64,000 nt of DNA from Afipia sp. OHSU_II-C1 (lineage in GTDB: Bacteria > Pseudomonadota > Alphaproteobacteria > Rhizobiales > Xanthobacteraceae). The DNA lies in contig NZ_APJI01000006.1 of NCBI RefSeq assembly GCF_000497575.1, positions 518,001-582,000 of the forward strand, in the 5' to 3' direction. The number at the start of each line of letters is the position of its first letter. The first letter of the stretch is position 1. This document shows, in pieces, positions 1-9,765 of the stretch. The notes below the pieces were generated by a model. It was not told the DNA's origin, ran no database searches, and worked only from the letters and a program-made list of their open reading frames with translations. A program made the translations under genes and the position numbers.

Positions 1-1
1 A

Positions 2-178
2 CCGCAGATCTTCGGGGCGGCGGCGAACAACGGGCAGATGATCGCGGAAATCGCAGCCAATCACCGCACCTCCGAGATGTTCCTGCAGATCGCGCAGCGC
101 CTGACTGGCCGTGGCGAGGCCAAGAAGCCGCGCAATTCGTTTCTGGCGCCTTTGCTCGGAAAGCTCCGGGCCAAATAG
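2..178 (+). CDS. cpaE: CpaE-like Tad pilus assembly protein, C-terminal end only
   Basis: An open frame enters from the left edge and ends at a TAG at 176-178, giving the last 58 residues. The tail contains GAAANNGQMIAEIA followed by LTGR, which fits the C-terminus of CpaE/TadZ, the ParA/MinD-like ATPase that localises the Tad pilus machine. The gene lies 21 bases upstream of cpaF on the same strand, the usual order. The ATPase motifs are outside the window, so the call rests on the tail and on position. Confidence 0.7.
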   Translation, partial: PQIFGAAANNGQMIAEIAANHRTSEMFLQIAQRLTGRGEAKKPRNSFLAPLLGKLRAK

Positions 179-199
179 ACTTTCGCGTGGAGTACCGTC

Positions 200-1651
200 G
201 TGTTTGGTAAGCGTAGCGGATCAGAGGCCGACGTCCGGGGCATTCAGCCCGCGGATCGCGGCCACGTGACAGCGCCCGCCGCTGCAAGGCCGGCCGTGAG
301 CGTCGCATCGCCGCCGCTCGCGCCCGCGCGCCCTCCTGCGCCCGCACCCGTTGTCGAAGCCCGGCGCTCCGATACCTACTATCAGGTCAAGGCGACGATC
401 TTCGGCGCGCTGATCGAGGCGATCGACCTCGCCCAGCTTGCGAAGCTTGACGTCGAGTCCGCGCGCGAGGAAATTCGCGACATCGTCAACGAGATCATCG
501 CGATCAAGAACATCGTGATGTCGATCGCCGAGCAGGAAGAGCTGCTCGACGACATTTGCAACGACGTGCTCGGTTACGGACCGCTTGAACCGCTGCTTGC
601 CCGCGACGACATCGCCGACATCATGGTGAATGGCGCCGGCACGGTGTTCATCGAAGTCGGCGGTAAGATCCAGAAGACCGGCATTCGCTTCCGCGACAAC
701 CAGCAGCTTCTCAATATCTGCCAGCGCATTGTCAGCCAGGTCGGCCGGCGTGTCGATGAATCCTCGCCGATCTGCGACGCCCGCCTCGCCGACGGTTCGC
801 GCGTCAACGCGATCGTTCCTCCGCTGGCCATTGACGGCCCGGCGCTCACCATCCGCAAGTTCAAGAAGGACAAGCTGACGCTGGATCAGCTTGTCAAATT
901 CGGCGCGATCACGCCCGAGGGCGCCCAGATCCTGCAAATCATCGGCCGTTGCCGCGCCAACGTCCTGATTTCCGGCGGCACGGGCTCCGGCAAGACCACC
1001 CTGCTGAACTGCCTGACCAACTACATCGACGAAGACGAACGCATCATCACCTGCGAAGACGCCGCGGAATTGCAATTGCAGCAGCCGCATGTCGTGCGCC
1101 TCGAAACACGCCCGCCGAACATCGAGGGCGAGGGCCAGGTGACCATGCGCGATCTGGTCAAGAACTGCCTGCGTATGCGGCCGGAACGTATCATCGTCGG
1201 CGAAGTCCGCGGACCCGAGGCATTCGATCTGTTGCAGGCGATGAACACCGGCCACGACGGATCGATGGGAACGCTGCACGCCAACAATCCCCGCGAAGCG
1301 CTGTCGCGTTGCGAATCCATGATCACCATGGGCGGCTATTCGCTGCCGTCACGCACCATTCGCGAAATGATCTGTGCTTCGATCGATGTCATCGTGCAGG
1401 CAGCCCGCCTGCGCGACGGCTCGCGCCGCATCACCCACATCACCGAAGTGATGGGGATGGAAGGCGACACCATCATCACCCAGGACATCTTCCTCTACGA
1501 CCTGATGGGCGAAGATCTGAACGGCAACATTATCGGTCGGCATCGCTCGACCGGCATCGGACGTCCGAAGTTCTGGGAACGCGCACGGTACTACGGCGAG
1601 GAGAAGCGGCTCGCCGCGGCGCTCGACGCTGCCGAAGTGGCCGAGGTATAG
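200..1651 (+). CDS. cpaF: CpaF/TadA secretion ATPase of the Tad pilus
   Basis: This is the hexameric type II/IV secretion ATPase that powers Tad/Flp pilus assembly at the inner membrane. The protein is 483 residues and starts with GTG, preceded by GGAG at 189-192. The first 55 or so residues are Ala/Pro-rich and probably disordered. Walker [10 protein letters not shown] is at residues 259-267, and the Walker B/His-box region (GEVRG near residue 335, then LHANNP) follows, as expected for the VirB11/CpaF family. It is flanked by cpaE and tadB in the normal order and is probably cotranscribed with them. Confidence 0.95.
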   Translation: MFGKRSGSEADVRGIQPADRGHVTAPAAARPAVSVASPPLAPARPPAPAPVVEARRSDTYYQVKATIFGALIEAIDLAQLAKLDVESAREEIRDIVNEIIAIKNIVMSIAEQEELLDDICNDVLGYGPLEPLLARDDIADIMVNGAGTVFIEVGGKIQKTGIRFRDNQQLLNICQRIVSQVGRRVDESSPICDARLADGSRVNAIVPPLAIDGPALTIRKFKKDKLTLDQLVKFGAITPEGAQILQIIGRCRANVLISGGTGSGKTTLLNCLTNYIDEDERIITCEDAAELQLQQPHVVRLETRPPNIEGEGQVTMRDLVKNCLRMRPERIIVGEVRGPEAFDLLQAMNTGHDGSMGTLHANNPREALSRCESMITMGGYSLPSRTIREMICASIDVIVQAARLRDGSRRITHITEVMGMEGDTIITQDIFLYDLMGEDLNGNIIGRHRSTGIGRPKFWERARYYGEEKRLAAALDAAEVAEV

Positions 1652-1661
1652 GGAGCGCCCC

Positions 1662-2633
1662 ATGAACATGCAGGCGCTGGCACTGGCTTTCCTCTCCGCC
1701 GTCACGGTGGGCGGACTCGCCTGGGTTTTCATCTATCCGCTACTCTCCGGCGAGAAGCAGACCGAGAAGCGCGTTCAGTCCTTTGCGCGTACCGAACCTG
1801 CATTGCGTATCGACGACCGCTCGCGGACGCGCCGCGTCCAGGTCGAAGACACGCTGAAAGAGCTTGAACAGAAGCTGGCCGAGTCCAAGAAGGTTTCGAT
1901 CGAGACCCGCATCGCCCAGGCGGGCATGAACTGGACCAAGCAGCAATTCATGATCGGCTCCGGAATTCTCGGCGCGATCGCGCTGATCGGCTCCTATATG
2001 GCCGGCGCGCCTCTCCTGGCCACGCTTGGCTTTGCCATCGGCGCAGGCTTCGGATTGCCGCGCTGGGTGCTGGGCTTTCTCAAGACGCGCCGCGAAACCA
2101 AGTTTCTCGACGCGTTGCCGGATGCCGTCGACGTCATCGTCCGTGGCATCAAGGCGGGCCTTCCTTTGTTCGACTCGCTCAAGGTCGTTGCCGCCGATGC
2201 GCCGGAGCCGCTGCGCAGCGAGTTCAACGCGATTATCGAAACCCAGACCATCGGCATGCCGCTCGGCGACGCCTGTCAGCGTCTTTACGACAGGATGCCG
2301 CTTCCGGAAGCCAACTTCTTCGGCATCGTGATTGCGATCCAGACCAAGTCCGGCGGCAACCTGTCGGAGGCCCTCGGCAATCTCTCGAAGGTGCTTCGCG
2401 ACCGCAAGAAGATGAAGGCCAAGATTCAGGCGATGTCGATGGAAGCCAAGGCCTCGGCCGGCATCATCGGCGCGCTGCCGCCGCTCGTGATGCTCATGGT
2501 CTACATCATGACACCCGAATACATCTCCCTGCTCTGGACCCACCCAACCGGGCGGCTGATGCTGGCGGGCTGCGTGCTCTGGATGTCGACCGGCATCCTT
2601 GTCATGAAGAAAATGATCAACTTCGATTTCTGA
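1662..2633 (+). CDS. tadB: TadB-like inner-membrane platform protein of the Tad pilus
   Basis: A 323-residue type II secretion F-domain protein. With TadC it forms the inner-membrane platform on which CpaF acts. It has a hydrophobic segment near residues 5-25, a second pair around 95-130, the T2SSF core beginning near DALPDAVD (about residue 150), and two C-terminal membrane segments. The ATG is 10 bases after the cpaF stop with GGGAG in between, so translation is probably coupled. Length and order match Tad loci of Rhizobiales. Confidence 0.93.
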   Translation: MNMQALALAFLSAVTVGGLAWVFIYPLLSGEKQTEKRVQSFARTEPALRIDDRSRTRRVQVEDTLKELEQKLAESKKVSIETRIAQAGMNWTKQQFMIGSGILGAIALIGSYMAGAPLLATLGFAIGAGFGLPRWVLGFLKTRRETKFLDALPDAVDVIVRGIKAGLPLFDSLKVVAADAPEPLRSEFNAIIETQTIGMPLGDACQRLYDRMPLPEANFFGIVIAIQTKSGGNLSEALGNLSKVLRDRKKMKAKIQAMSMEAKASAGIIGALPPLVMLMVYIMTPEYISLLWTHPTGRLMLAGCVLWMSTGILVMKKMINFDF

Positions 2634-2642
2634 CGAGGAACC

Positions 2643-3620
2643 ATGGTCGATCTTCTCATCGAAAAGTTCCACGACGTCAGGTTCATGACGATGCTGATGG
2701 CGGCGATCGCCGCCGCGGCAGCCGCCTACGCGGTGGTGTCTCCGATGTTCGCCGGCGACGGGCTGGCCAAACGCATGAGAGCTGTTGCCAGCGAGCGCGA
2801 GCGGCTGCGCCAGCGCGAACGCGACCGCCTGAATCGCTCAGAGAAGGTTTCGCTGCGCCAGACGCCGAAACAGGTCGTGGCGAGAGTCGTCGAGGACTTC
2901 AACCTCGGCAAGTGGGTGGCGCAGGAAGAAGCCCGCGACAAGCTGGTCATGGCCGGCTATCGCGGCCAGGCGCCCTACGTGACCTTCCTGTTCTTCCGCC
3001 TGGTCATGCCGATTGTGTTCCTGATCGCCGCCATTCTCTACGTGTTTGTGATCTCGAACATGCAGCAGCCGACGGCGATGAAAATCGGCATGTGCCTGGG
3101 CGCAACATGGTTTGGCATGCAGGCGCCCATGCTGTTCCTGAAGAACGCCATCACCAAGCGCCAGTTGTCGATCCGGCGCGCATTTCCGGATGCGCTCGAC
3201 CTGCTGCTGATCTGCATCGAATCCGGCATGTCGATCGAAGCGGCGTTTCGCCGGGTGAGCCAGGAGATCGGCAGCCAGTCGATCGCGCTTGCGGAAGAAT
3301 TCTCGCTGACGACCGCGGAACTTTCCTATCTGCAGGACCGCAAGATGGCTTACGAGAATCTGGCCAAGCGCACCGGAACCGAGGGCGTGAAGTCCGTCTG
3401 TCTGGCCCTGCAACAGTCGGAGCGCTATGGCACGCCGCTGGGGCAGACCCTGCGCGTGATGGCTCAGGAAAACCGCGACATGCGCATGAACGAGGCCGAG
3501 AAGAAAGCAGCCGCCCTGCCCCCGAAACTCACCGTGCCGATGATTGTTTTCTTCCTGCCGGTGCTGTTCGTGGTCATTCTCGGGCCCACCGGCATCAAAG
3601 TCGCAGAGTATATGAAGTAA
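2643..3620 (+). CDS. tadC: TadC-like inner-membrane platform protein of the Tad pilus
   Basis: A second T2SSF-domain protein, 325 residues, partner of TadB in the pilus platform. It has an N-terminal membrane segment, an Arg/Glu-rich region at about residues 40-65, two membrane segments around 115-160, the F-domain from FPDALDLLL (about residue 181), and a C-terminal membrane segment ending in a GPTGIKVAEYMK tail. The start lies 9 bases after tadB with GAGGA just before it. A strong hairpin follows the stop, so the tad transcript probably ends here. Confidence 0.93.
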   Translation: MVDLLIEKFHDVRFMTMLMAAIAAAAAAYAVVSPMFAGDGLAKRMRAVASERERLRQRERDRLNRSEKVSLRQTPKQVVARVVEDFNLGKWVAQEEARDKLVMAGYRGQAPYVTFLFFRLVMPIVFLIAAILYVFVISNMQQPTAMKIGMCLGATWFGMQAPMLFLKNAITKRQLSIRRAFPDALDLLLICIESGMSIEAAFRRVSQEIGSQSIALAEEFSLTTAELSYLQDRKMAYENLAKRTGTEGVKSVCLALQQSERYGTPLGQTLRVMAQENRDMRMNEAEKKAAALPPKLTVPMIVFFLPVLFVVILGPTGIKVAEYMK

Positions 3621-3621
3621 T

Positions 3622-3649
3622 GCAGGCGGCGCCGGTCAGGCGCCGCTGC
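3622..3649 (+). terminator. Rho-independent terminator after tadC
   Basis: GCGGCGCC (3626-3633) pairs with GGCGCCGC (3639-3646) around the loop GGTCA. The outer GCA/TGC also pairs if G3625 is bulged. It is followed by GTTATT. It lies immediately after the tadC stop and before a convergent gene. Confidence 0.65.
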
Positions 3650-3686
3650 GTTATTCAACCTCAAGACATGGAAAATGAAGCGCGGC

Positions 3687-4490
3687 CTATGAGCGGCTGG
3701 GGTCTGCCACGGCCGTCGTGCGCGGGCCTCGTCCACCATCGCGGCTGAGCATCTGCTTCAGATAGGCGACGTTGGCTTCCGCCTCTTCGGCCGGAAGGTC
3801 CGCCTTCACGATGGTTTCGGCCTCCGCGAAGCGCCCCTGAAGCCCGACCACGAGGCCGAGATTCTGGCGAACGCGAGCGTCTGCCGAACCACGATTATAG
3901 GCCCTGCGCAGCACCGACTCGGCCTTGGGCAGATCCTTGGACAGAACATAGGACATGCCGAGGTTCGACAGCACGGACGGCTCTTCCGGCGCAATCTTCA
4001 GGGCGCTCGCATAATAGCGGCGTGCCTCGTCGTGATTGCCGAGCTGGTCGAGTGTCGTGCCCTGCACCGACAGAATGCGCCAGTCGGGATTTGCCGGCGT
4101 ATGGGCGCGGGTCAGGATATCGAAGGCCTGCTGAAAGTTTCCGTTGTCCGCCAGCGCGCGGCCATAGGCCGCCAGCAGCGCCTTGTTGCCGGGATTGGCG
4201 ATCGTCGCCTGCTCCAGCACGGCGACGGCCTGCTGGCGCTGCCCGTTCAGACGCAACGACTGGCCGTATTGAAGCGCCGCGGCTGCGTCGCGCGGATTGG
4301 CGCGATAGCGTTCGCCATAGGCTTCGATCTCATCGCGTGACGCAACGCCAGGCGCCGCTTCGGCACGGCCATTGAGCGATCCGGTGATGTCGGGCGAACG
4401 CGCGGTCTGGCAGCCGCCAAGGCTGGTTGCGAGGAGCGCCGCGACTGCGGCGGACCCAAAGTACCTGGCGAAACGGGATGGATTACGCAT
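3687..4490 (-). CDS. TPR-repeat lipoprotein, TadD-like
   Basis: A 267-residue predicted lipoprotein. The signal peptide ends in a lipobox LGGC with Cys27 as the lipidation site. The rest is a run of tetratricopeptide repeats from about residue 55 to 240 (for example AAALQYGQSLRLNGQRQQ). TadD-type lipoproteins with TPRs are standard pilotin or scaffold components of Tad loci, and this gene is convergent with tadC, so a role in pilus secretin assembly is the best inference. TPR proteins are generic, so function is inferred from context. It is transcribed toward the tad genes from its own promoter region. Confidence 0.8.
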   Translation of the reverse strand: MRNPSRFARYFGSAAVAALLATSLGGCQTARSPDITGSLNGRAEAAPGVASRDEIEAYGERYRANPRDAAAALQYGQSLRLNGQRQQAVAVLEQATIANPGNKALLAAYGRALADNGNFQQAFDILTRAHTPANPDWRILSVQGTTLDQLGNHDEARRYYASALKIAPEEPSVLSNLGMSYVLSKDLPKAESVLRRAYNRGSADARVRQNLGLVVGLQGRFAEAETIVKADLPAEEAEANVAYLKQMLSRDGGRGPRTTAVADPSRS

Positions 4491-4704
4491 GACGCTTGGA
4501 CTCGCTATCGAGGTTTGGCGAAGCCGGATGACGCCAGCAATAGACTGTTAACCCTAATGGCTGGTTAATTCGTTGAGGGGCGGCGGCGCCCGACCGCGTG
4601 CCTTCCGGTCGGAAAGACCCGTAAAAACACGATCTTGAGCCTGCTGCGCGGCGCGCCCGCACTGCTATAGTGCGTGCCTGTCACACACCCTGTCCGGGAC
4701 CTTC

Positions 4705-6081
4705 ATGCATCCAGCCTTCCAGAACGCCACATCTGCCGTCCCCATTACCTTTGCCACCAAGTCAACCTGGGACACCGTCAGCGCCGCCCTTCCCGCAGCG
4801 GCCCGGCGGTTCGCGGCGGCCAATGCTTTCACCGCCAAGCCAAGCCAATATCTTGCTCTGCCCGCTGACGACGGGTCGCTGGCCCATGTCGTGTTCGGCA
4901 TCGAGGATGCCTCCAGCGAATGGCTCGACCCGTTCCGGCCCGGACAATTGCCCGGCCTGTTGCCTGCGGGCAGCTACAGTTTCGCCAATGCGCCCCACGA
5001 CACGCGGCTCGCAGCGCTTGCCTTTGCGCTCGGCAGCTACCGGTTCAACCGCTATCGCAAGAACGACGCTCCCGGCGCACGGCTCGTCCCGCCCGACGGC
5101 ATCGACATGGTTGAGCTGACGCGCATGGCGGACGCCGCGGCACTGGCGCGCGACCTCATCAACACGCCCGCCAACGACATGGGGCCGGAGGAACTCGAGC
5201 AGGCCGCGCGCGCCCTCGCAGAAAAATACGGCGCCGGATTCATCAGCATCGTGGGCGACGAACTGCTGGCCGGCAATTTCCCGCTGATCCATGCGGTTGG
5301 CATGGCGTCGACACGCGCACCGCGCCTGATCGACATCACGTGGGGCGATGCATCGGATCCGAAAGTGACGCTGGTCGGCAAAGGCGTCTGCTTCGACACC
5401 GGCGGGTTGGATCTCAAGCCGTCGAGCGGCATGCTGATCATGAAGAAGGACATGGGCGGCGCAGCCAACGTGCTCGCGCTCGCTCAGATGATCATGGATG
5501 CGAAACTCAGGGTTCGCCTGCGTGTTCTGATTCCCGCTGTCGAGAATTCTGTCGCGGGGAATGCCTTTCGCCCGCTCGATATTTTTCCGTCACGCAAGGG
5601 CGTCAATGTCGAGATCGGCAACACCGATGCGGAAGGACGTCTCGTGCTGGCGGACGCGCTGGCGCTCGCCGATGAGGAACAACCAGATCTCCTGATCGAC
5701 CTCGGTACCCTGACGGGTGCGGCGCGCGTCGCGCTGGGGCCTGATCTGCCGCCGTTCTACACCAATGACGAAACACTGGCAGCAGACGTCGCGCGCCATG
5801 CCCGCACGGAGAACGATCCGCTGTGGCGCATGCCGCTGTGGATGCCCTACGATTCCTGGCTGGATTCCAAGACCGCAAATCTCAACAACGCTCCGGGCGG
5901 TGCGTTCGCAGGGTCGATCACCTGCGCGCTGTTCCTGAAGCGCTTTGTCGAAAGCGCGAAAAGCTGGCTTCACGTGGACATCTACGGCTGGACGCCATCG
6001 GCGAAGCCTGCGCGTCCCGAAGGCGGTGAATGCCAGGCCGCACGCGCGATCTACAAGCTGCTGAGCGAGCGGTATGGCTGA
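4705..6081 (+). CDS. Leucyl aminopeptidase family protein (peptidase M17)
   Basis: A cytosolic dizinc aminopeptidase that removes N-terminal residues from peptides. In this 458-residue protein the M17 signature NTDAEGRL is at residues 306-313, and the expected metal and catalytic residues are present: Lys226, Asp231, Asp249, Asp308 and Glu310. The N-terminal domain (about 1-150) is shorter than in E. coli PepA, as in the alphaproteobacterial PepB-like branch. The ATG has no strong Shine-Dalgarno. Its last codons overlap the start of the NlpC/P60 gene by 8 bases, so the two are an operon. Confidence 0.92.
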   Translation: MHPAFQNATSAVPITFATKSTWDTVSAALPAAARRFAAANAFTAKPSQYLALPADDGSLAHVVFGIEDASSEWLDPFRPGQLPGLLPAGSYSFANAPHDTRLAALAFALGSYRFNRYRKNDAPGARLVPPDGIDMVELTRMADAAALARDLINTPANDMGPEELEQAARALAEKYGAGFISIVGDELLAGNFPLIHAVGMASTRAPRLIDITWGDASDPKVTLVGKGVCFDTGGLDLKPSSGMLIMKKDMGGAANVLALAQMIMDAKLRVRLRVLIPAVENSVAGNAFRPLDIFPSRKGVNVEIGNTDAEGRLVLADALALADEEQPDLLIDLGTLTGAARVALGPDLPPFYTNDETLAADVARHARTENDPLWRMPLWMPYDSWLDSKTANLNNAPGGAFAGSITCALFLKRFVESAKSWLHVDIYGWTPSAKPARPEGGECQAARAIYKLLSERYG

Positions 6082-6937
6082 TTCAAAATCCGCCTTCGAT
6101 CCGAGGATCACGCCCGCGCGGCCCGATCTCGCGGCGAAACACCTTGAAGGCAGGGTGAACGCCGCGCGATTTATCGAAGGAACAGAATTCGAGGTGTTTG
6201 ATCCCATTGCGCCGGTCCGGCGCGAACCCTCGCACGATGCCGCCCTGGATACCGAGGCGCTGAAGGGCGAACGCGTGACGATATACGACCGTGACGCGGA
6301 AGGATGGGCATGGGGTCAGCTCAAGGCTGACGGATATGTCGGATGGTTCCCCGATGTCGCGCTGGTCCAGCCGCGCTCCACGCCGACGCATAAAGTGACG
6401 GCATTGCGAACATTCGCGTTTCCGGGACCATCCATCAAACTGCCGCCGGTGGAAGTCCTGCCGCTCGGCGCGCGTGTCGAAATCGTAAAGTTCGAAGGCG
6501 ATTTCGCAATCACCGGCCAGCGGCATTATCTGCCCGCGCAGCATGTGGCTTCGCTCGAGACGAATGAGACCGATTTTGTCGGCGTTGCAGAACGCTTTGT
6601 CGGTACGCCATACCTGTGGGGCGGCCGGACAAGCCTCGGCATCGACTGCTCCGGGCTGGTTCAAACCTCGCTTGCAGCCGCGGGCATCATCGCTCCACGT
6701 GACAGCGACATGCAGGAAACCACGCTGGGAACGGCGCTGCCGTCCTCGCAATGGCATGATCTCAAACGCGGCGATCTGATCTTCTGGAAGGGCCATGTCG
6801 CGATCGTGCGCGACGGCAGCACCATTGTTCACGCCAATGCGCACCACATGGCAACCGCCATCGAGCCGATGCAGGCGGCGATCGCGCGCATCAAGGCCGC
6901 AGGAAGCGACGTCACCAGCATCAAGCGGCTAGGCTGA
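6074..6937 (+). CDS. SH3-domain NlpC/P60 family peptidase
   Basis: A 287-residue cysteine peptidase of the NlpC/P60 family, whose members usually cleave D-Glu-to-diamino acid bonds in cell-wall peptides. The nucleophile is Cys192 in GIDCSG and the catalytic His is His241 in GHVAIV. Residues 50-170 hold two SH3b-like segments that often bind peptidoglycan. There is no signal peptide, so it may act on imported cell-wall peptides in the cytosol. Its ATG lies inside the end of the aminopeptidase gene. A peptide importer operon follows on the other strand only 4 bases beyond its stop. Confidence 0.9.
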   Translation: MADSKSAFDPRITPARPDLAAKHLEGRVNAARFIEGTEFEVFDPIAPVRREPSHDAALDTEALKGERVTIYDRDAEGWAWGQLKADGYVGWFPDVALVQPRSTPTHKVTALRTFAFPGPSIKLPPVEVLPLGARVEIVKFEGDFAITGQRHYLPAQHVASLETNETDFVGVAERFVGTPYLWGGRTSLGIDCSGLVQTSLAAAGIIAPRDSDMQETTLGTALPSSQWHDLKRGDLIFWKGHVAIVRDGSTIVHANAHHMATAIEPMQAAIARIKAAGSDVTSIKRLG

Positions 6938-6941
6938 AAGA

Positions 6942-8582
6942 TTACATCTCCGGAACAATATTCGGAGCGGCCTCGATGTTGAAGGCGGCGGCGAACAGCG
7001 CGCGGGTGTAGTCGGTCTTCGGATTCTTGAAGATATCCGCCGCTGCGCCCTCCTCCACCACCTTGCCGTGACGCATCACGATCAGATTGCTTGCGAGGGA
7101 GGCCACAACGCGCAAGTCGTGCGAGATGAACATGTAAGTCAGGTCCCGCTTGCGCTGCAGATCGCGCAGCAAATCGACCATCTGGGCCTGGAACAACATG
7201 TCGAGCGCGCTGGTCGGCTCGTCCAGCACCACGAAGTTCGGCTCCAGCACCACGGCACGTGCGATACTGATGCGCTGACGCTGGCCGCCGGAGAATTCAT
7301 GCGGATATCGGAAGCGTGTCGCCGGATCGAGCCCGACATCCTTCAGCGCTTTGACCACCCGCGCCTCGCGCTCGTTCTCGCCGAGCGATGGCTGATGCAC
7401 ACCGAGACCCTCAGCAACGATGTCGCCGACCGACATGCGCGGGCTGAGCGCGCCGAACGGGTCCTGAAACACGATCTGCATGTCACGGCGAACCGGACGC
7501 ATCTCCTTGAACTTCAGGCCCTGGATATTCTTGCCGAGGAACACGATCGGTCCGTTCGACGAAATCAGGCGCAGCAGCGCCAGCCCGAGCGTGGTCTTGC
7601 CTGAACCGGATTCGCCGACCACGCCGAGCGTTTCCCCCTTGCGCACCCTGACACTGACGCCATCGACCGCCTTGATGTGCCCGACCGTCTTGCGCAGCAG
7701 GCCGCGCTTGATCGGAAACCAGACCTTCAAATCATCGGATGACATCACCACCGGCGATTCCGGCCGCGGCGGCGCGGGATCCGGCTTCGGCTCCGCCGCC
7801 AGCAGCGCCTTGGTGTAAGGATGCTGGGCCGCCGTAAACACCTGCTCCACCGGCCCCTGCTCGACGATCTTGCCGTTGTTCATCACGCAGACCACGTCGG
7901 CGATGCGCCGCACGATGCCGAGGTCGTGGGTGATGAACAGCATGCTCATGCCGAGGCGCTCGCGAATATCGGCCAGCAGCTTGAGGATTTGCGCCTGCAC
8001 CGTGACGTCGAGCGCCGTGGTCGGCTCGTCCGCAATCAAAAGGTCCGGCTCGTTTGCCAGCGCCATCGCGATCATCACACGCTGACGCTGACCGCCGGAG
8101 AGCTGGTGAGGATAGCTGGCGAGGCGCGTTTCCGGTTCAGGGATGCCGACCTGTGTCAGCAGCTCCAGCGTCCGCGCACGCGCCGCCGCGCCGCGTACGC
8201 CGCTGTGGAGATAGATCACCTCGCCGATCTGCGCCTCGATGGTGTGCAGCGGATTGAGCGAGGTCATCGGCTCCTGAAAAATGATCGAGATGTCGTTGCC
8301 GCGAATGCCGCGAATCTCGTTCTCGCTCATGCCGAGCAGATCCTGCCCCTTGAAGCGGATGCTGCCGGTCGGATGATGCGCCGTTGGATATGGCAGAAGC
8401 TTCAGGACGGACAGCGCACTGACCGACTTGCCCGACCCGGACTCGCCAACCAGCGCCACGCATTGTCCGCGCTCGATCGAGAACGAGATCTTGTCGACCG
8501 CGACACTCTCGGTTCCGCCCTGACGGAACGCCACCGACAGTTCGCGGACATCGAGCAAAGGCTGGTTGATGGAATCCAGCAT
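6942..8582 (-). CDS. yejF: YejF-like peptide ABC transporter, double ATPase
   Basis: A 546-residue protein with two complete ABC ATPase domains in one chain, the hallmark of YejF. The first has GESGSGKS and LSGGQRQRV; the second, from about residue 290, has GESGSGKTT and FSGGQRQRI. The oligopeptide-transporter C-terminal extension is present after the first domain. It would drive import through YejB/YejE. It is the last gene of the operon, 4 bases downstream of yejE. Confidence 0.95.
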   Translation of the reverse strand: MLDSINQPLLDVRELSVAFRQGGTESVAVDKISFSIERGQCVALVGESGSGKSVSALSVLKLLPYPTAHHPTGSIRFKGQDLLGMSENEIRGIRGNDISIIFQEPMTSLNPLHTIEAQIGEVIYLHSGVRGAAARARTLELLTQVGIPEPETRLASYPHQLSGGQRQRVMIAMALANEPDLLIADEPTTALDVTVQAQILKLLADIRERLGMSMLFITHDLGIVRRIADVVCVMNNGKIVEQGPVEQVFTAAQHPYTKALLAAEPKPDPAPPRPESPVVMSSDDLKVWFPIKRGLLRKTVGHIKAVDGVSVRVRKGETLGVVGESGSGKTTLGLALLRLISSNGPIVFLGKNIQGLKFKEMRPVRRDMQIVFQDPFGALSPRMSVGDIVAEGLGVHQPSLGENEREARVVKALKDVGLDPATRFRYPHEFSGGQRQRISIARAVVLEPNFVVLDEPTSALDMLFQAQMVDLLRDLQRKRDLTYMFISHDLRVVASLASNLIVMRHGKVVEEGAAADIFKNPKTDYTRALFAAAFNIEAAPNIVPEM

Positions 8583-8586
8583 GATC

Positions 8587-9765
8587 TCACCTGAACGTCT
8601 TGCGCGGATCGAAGGCGTCGCGCACGCCCTCGCCGATGAAAATCAGAAGCGACAGCATGATGGCAACCGAGAAAAAACCGGTGAATCCAAGCCACGGCGC
8701 CTGCACGTTGGCCTTGCCCTGCGACAGCAACTCGCCGAGGGATGGCGAGCCCGGCGGCAGGCCGAAGCCGAGGAAGTCAAGCGCTGTCAGCGTCATCACT
8801 GATGACGACACAATAAACGGCAGGAACGTCATGGTCGCGACCATGGCGTTGGGCAGCAGGTGGCGGAACATGATGGTGCCGTTCGACACGCCCAGCGCCC
8901 GCGCCGCCTGGATATATTCGAAGTTACGTCCGCGCAGGAATTCCGCGCGCACCAGGCCAACCAGCGACACCCATGAGAACAACAAAAGGATTCCAAGCAG
9001 CACAAAGAATCCGGGCACCAGCACCGAAGAGAGGATCAACAACAGATACAGCGATGGAATCGCGGTCCACACTTCGATGAACCGCTGGAAGCCAAGATCG
9101 ACCCATCCGCCGAAATAACCCTGCACACCGCCGGCCGCGATGCCGATCACGGAGGAGATGATCGTCAGCGTGAGACCGAACAGCACCGATATCCGGAAGC
9201 CATAGATCAGGCGTGCAACCACATCGCGGCCCTGATCGTCGGTGCCGAGCCAGTTGTATTCGAGATCGCGGCAGCCGCGCACGCCCTTCTTCTCGACCAC
9301 CGCCTTGCATTGCGCCTCGGTGAGCATCCATGTCGGCTTCGACGGCGCTGGCGTCGGCAGATCGAGATTATGCGTGCTGTAGGAATAGCGGATCAACGGC
9401 CAGATCACCGTGCCGTTCTTTTCCTTGATCAGTTTCTGCAGATACGGATCGCGGTAGTCGGCAGCCGTCTCAAAGTCCCCGCCAAAGGCAGTTTCGGGAT
9501 AGGTCACGAAGGCCGGGAAATACAGTTTGCCGTCGAACTTGATCAGGAACGGGCGATCGTTGGCGATCAGTTCCGCGAACAGCGAGACAAAAAACAGCAG
9601 CGCGAAAATCCAGAACGACCAGTAGCCGCGCCGGTTGGACTTGAAGTTCCGCCAGCGCCGCTGATTGAGCGGCGATATGCCGAGCGGGTGACGCGAAGGC
9701 GGCACGGCTTCGCCCATCGGGGACGGGGCGGCGGTCTCGACCGGCGGTGCAGGAGCGATGGTCAT
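8587..9765 (-). CDS. yejE: YejE-like peptide ABC transporter permease
   Basis: A 392-residue binding-protein-dependent permease with an N-terminal membrane segment, a large periplasmic loop (about residues 65-185) and the core permease domain with the EAA-like loop (AARALGVSNGTIM). I chose the ATG at 9763-9765 because it forms an ATGA overlap with the yejB stop. A longer frame back to 9804 would overlap yejB by more than 40 bases. Translation is probably coupled to yejB. Confidence 0.94.
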   Translation of the reverse strand: MTIAPAPPVETAAPSPMGEAVPPSRHPLGISPLNQRRWRNFKSNRRGYWSFWIFALLFFVSLFAELIANDRPFLIKFDGKLYFPAFVTYPETAFGGDFETAADYRDPYLQKLIKEKNGTVIWPLIRYSYSTHNLDLPTPAPSKPTWMLTEAQCKAVVEKKGVRGCRDLEYNWLGTDDQGRDVVARLIYGFRISVLFGLTLTIISSVIGIAAGGVQGYFGGWVDLGFQRFIEVWTAIPSLYLLLILSSVLVPGFFVLLGILLLFSWVSLVGLVRAEFLRGRNFEYIQAARALGVSNGTIMFRHLLPNAMVATMTFLPFIVSSSVMTLTALDFLGFGLPPGSPSLGELLSQGKANVQAPWLGFTGFFSVAIMLSLLIFIGEGVRDAFDPRKTFR

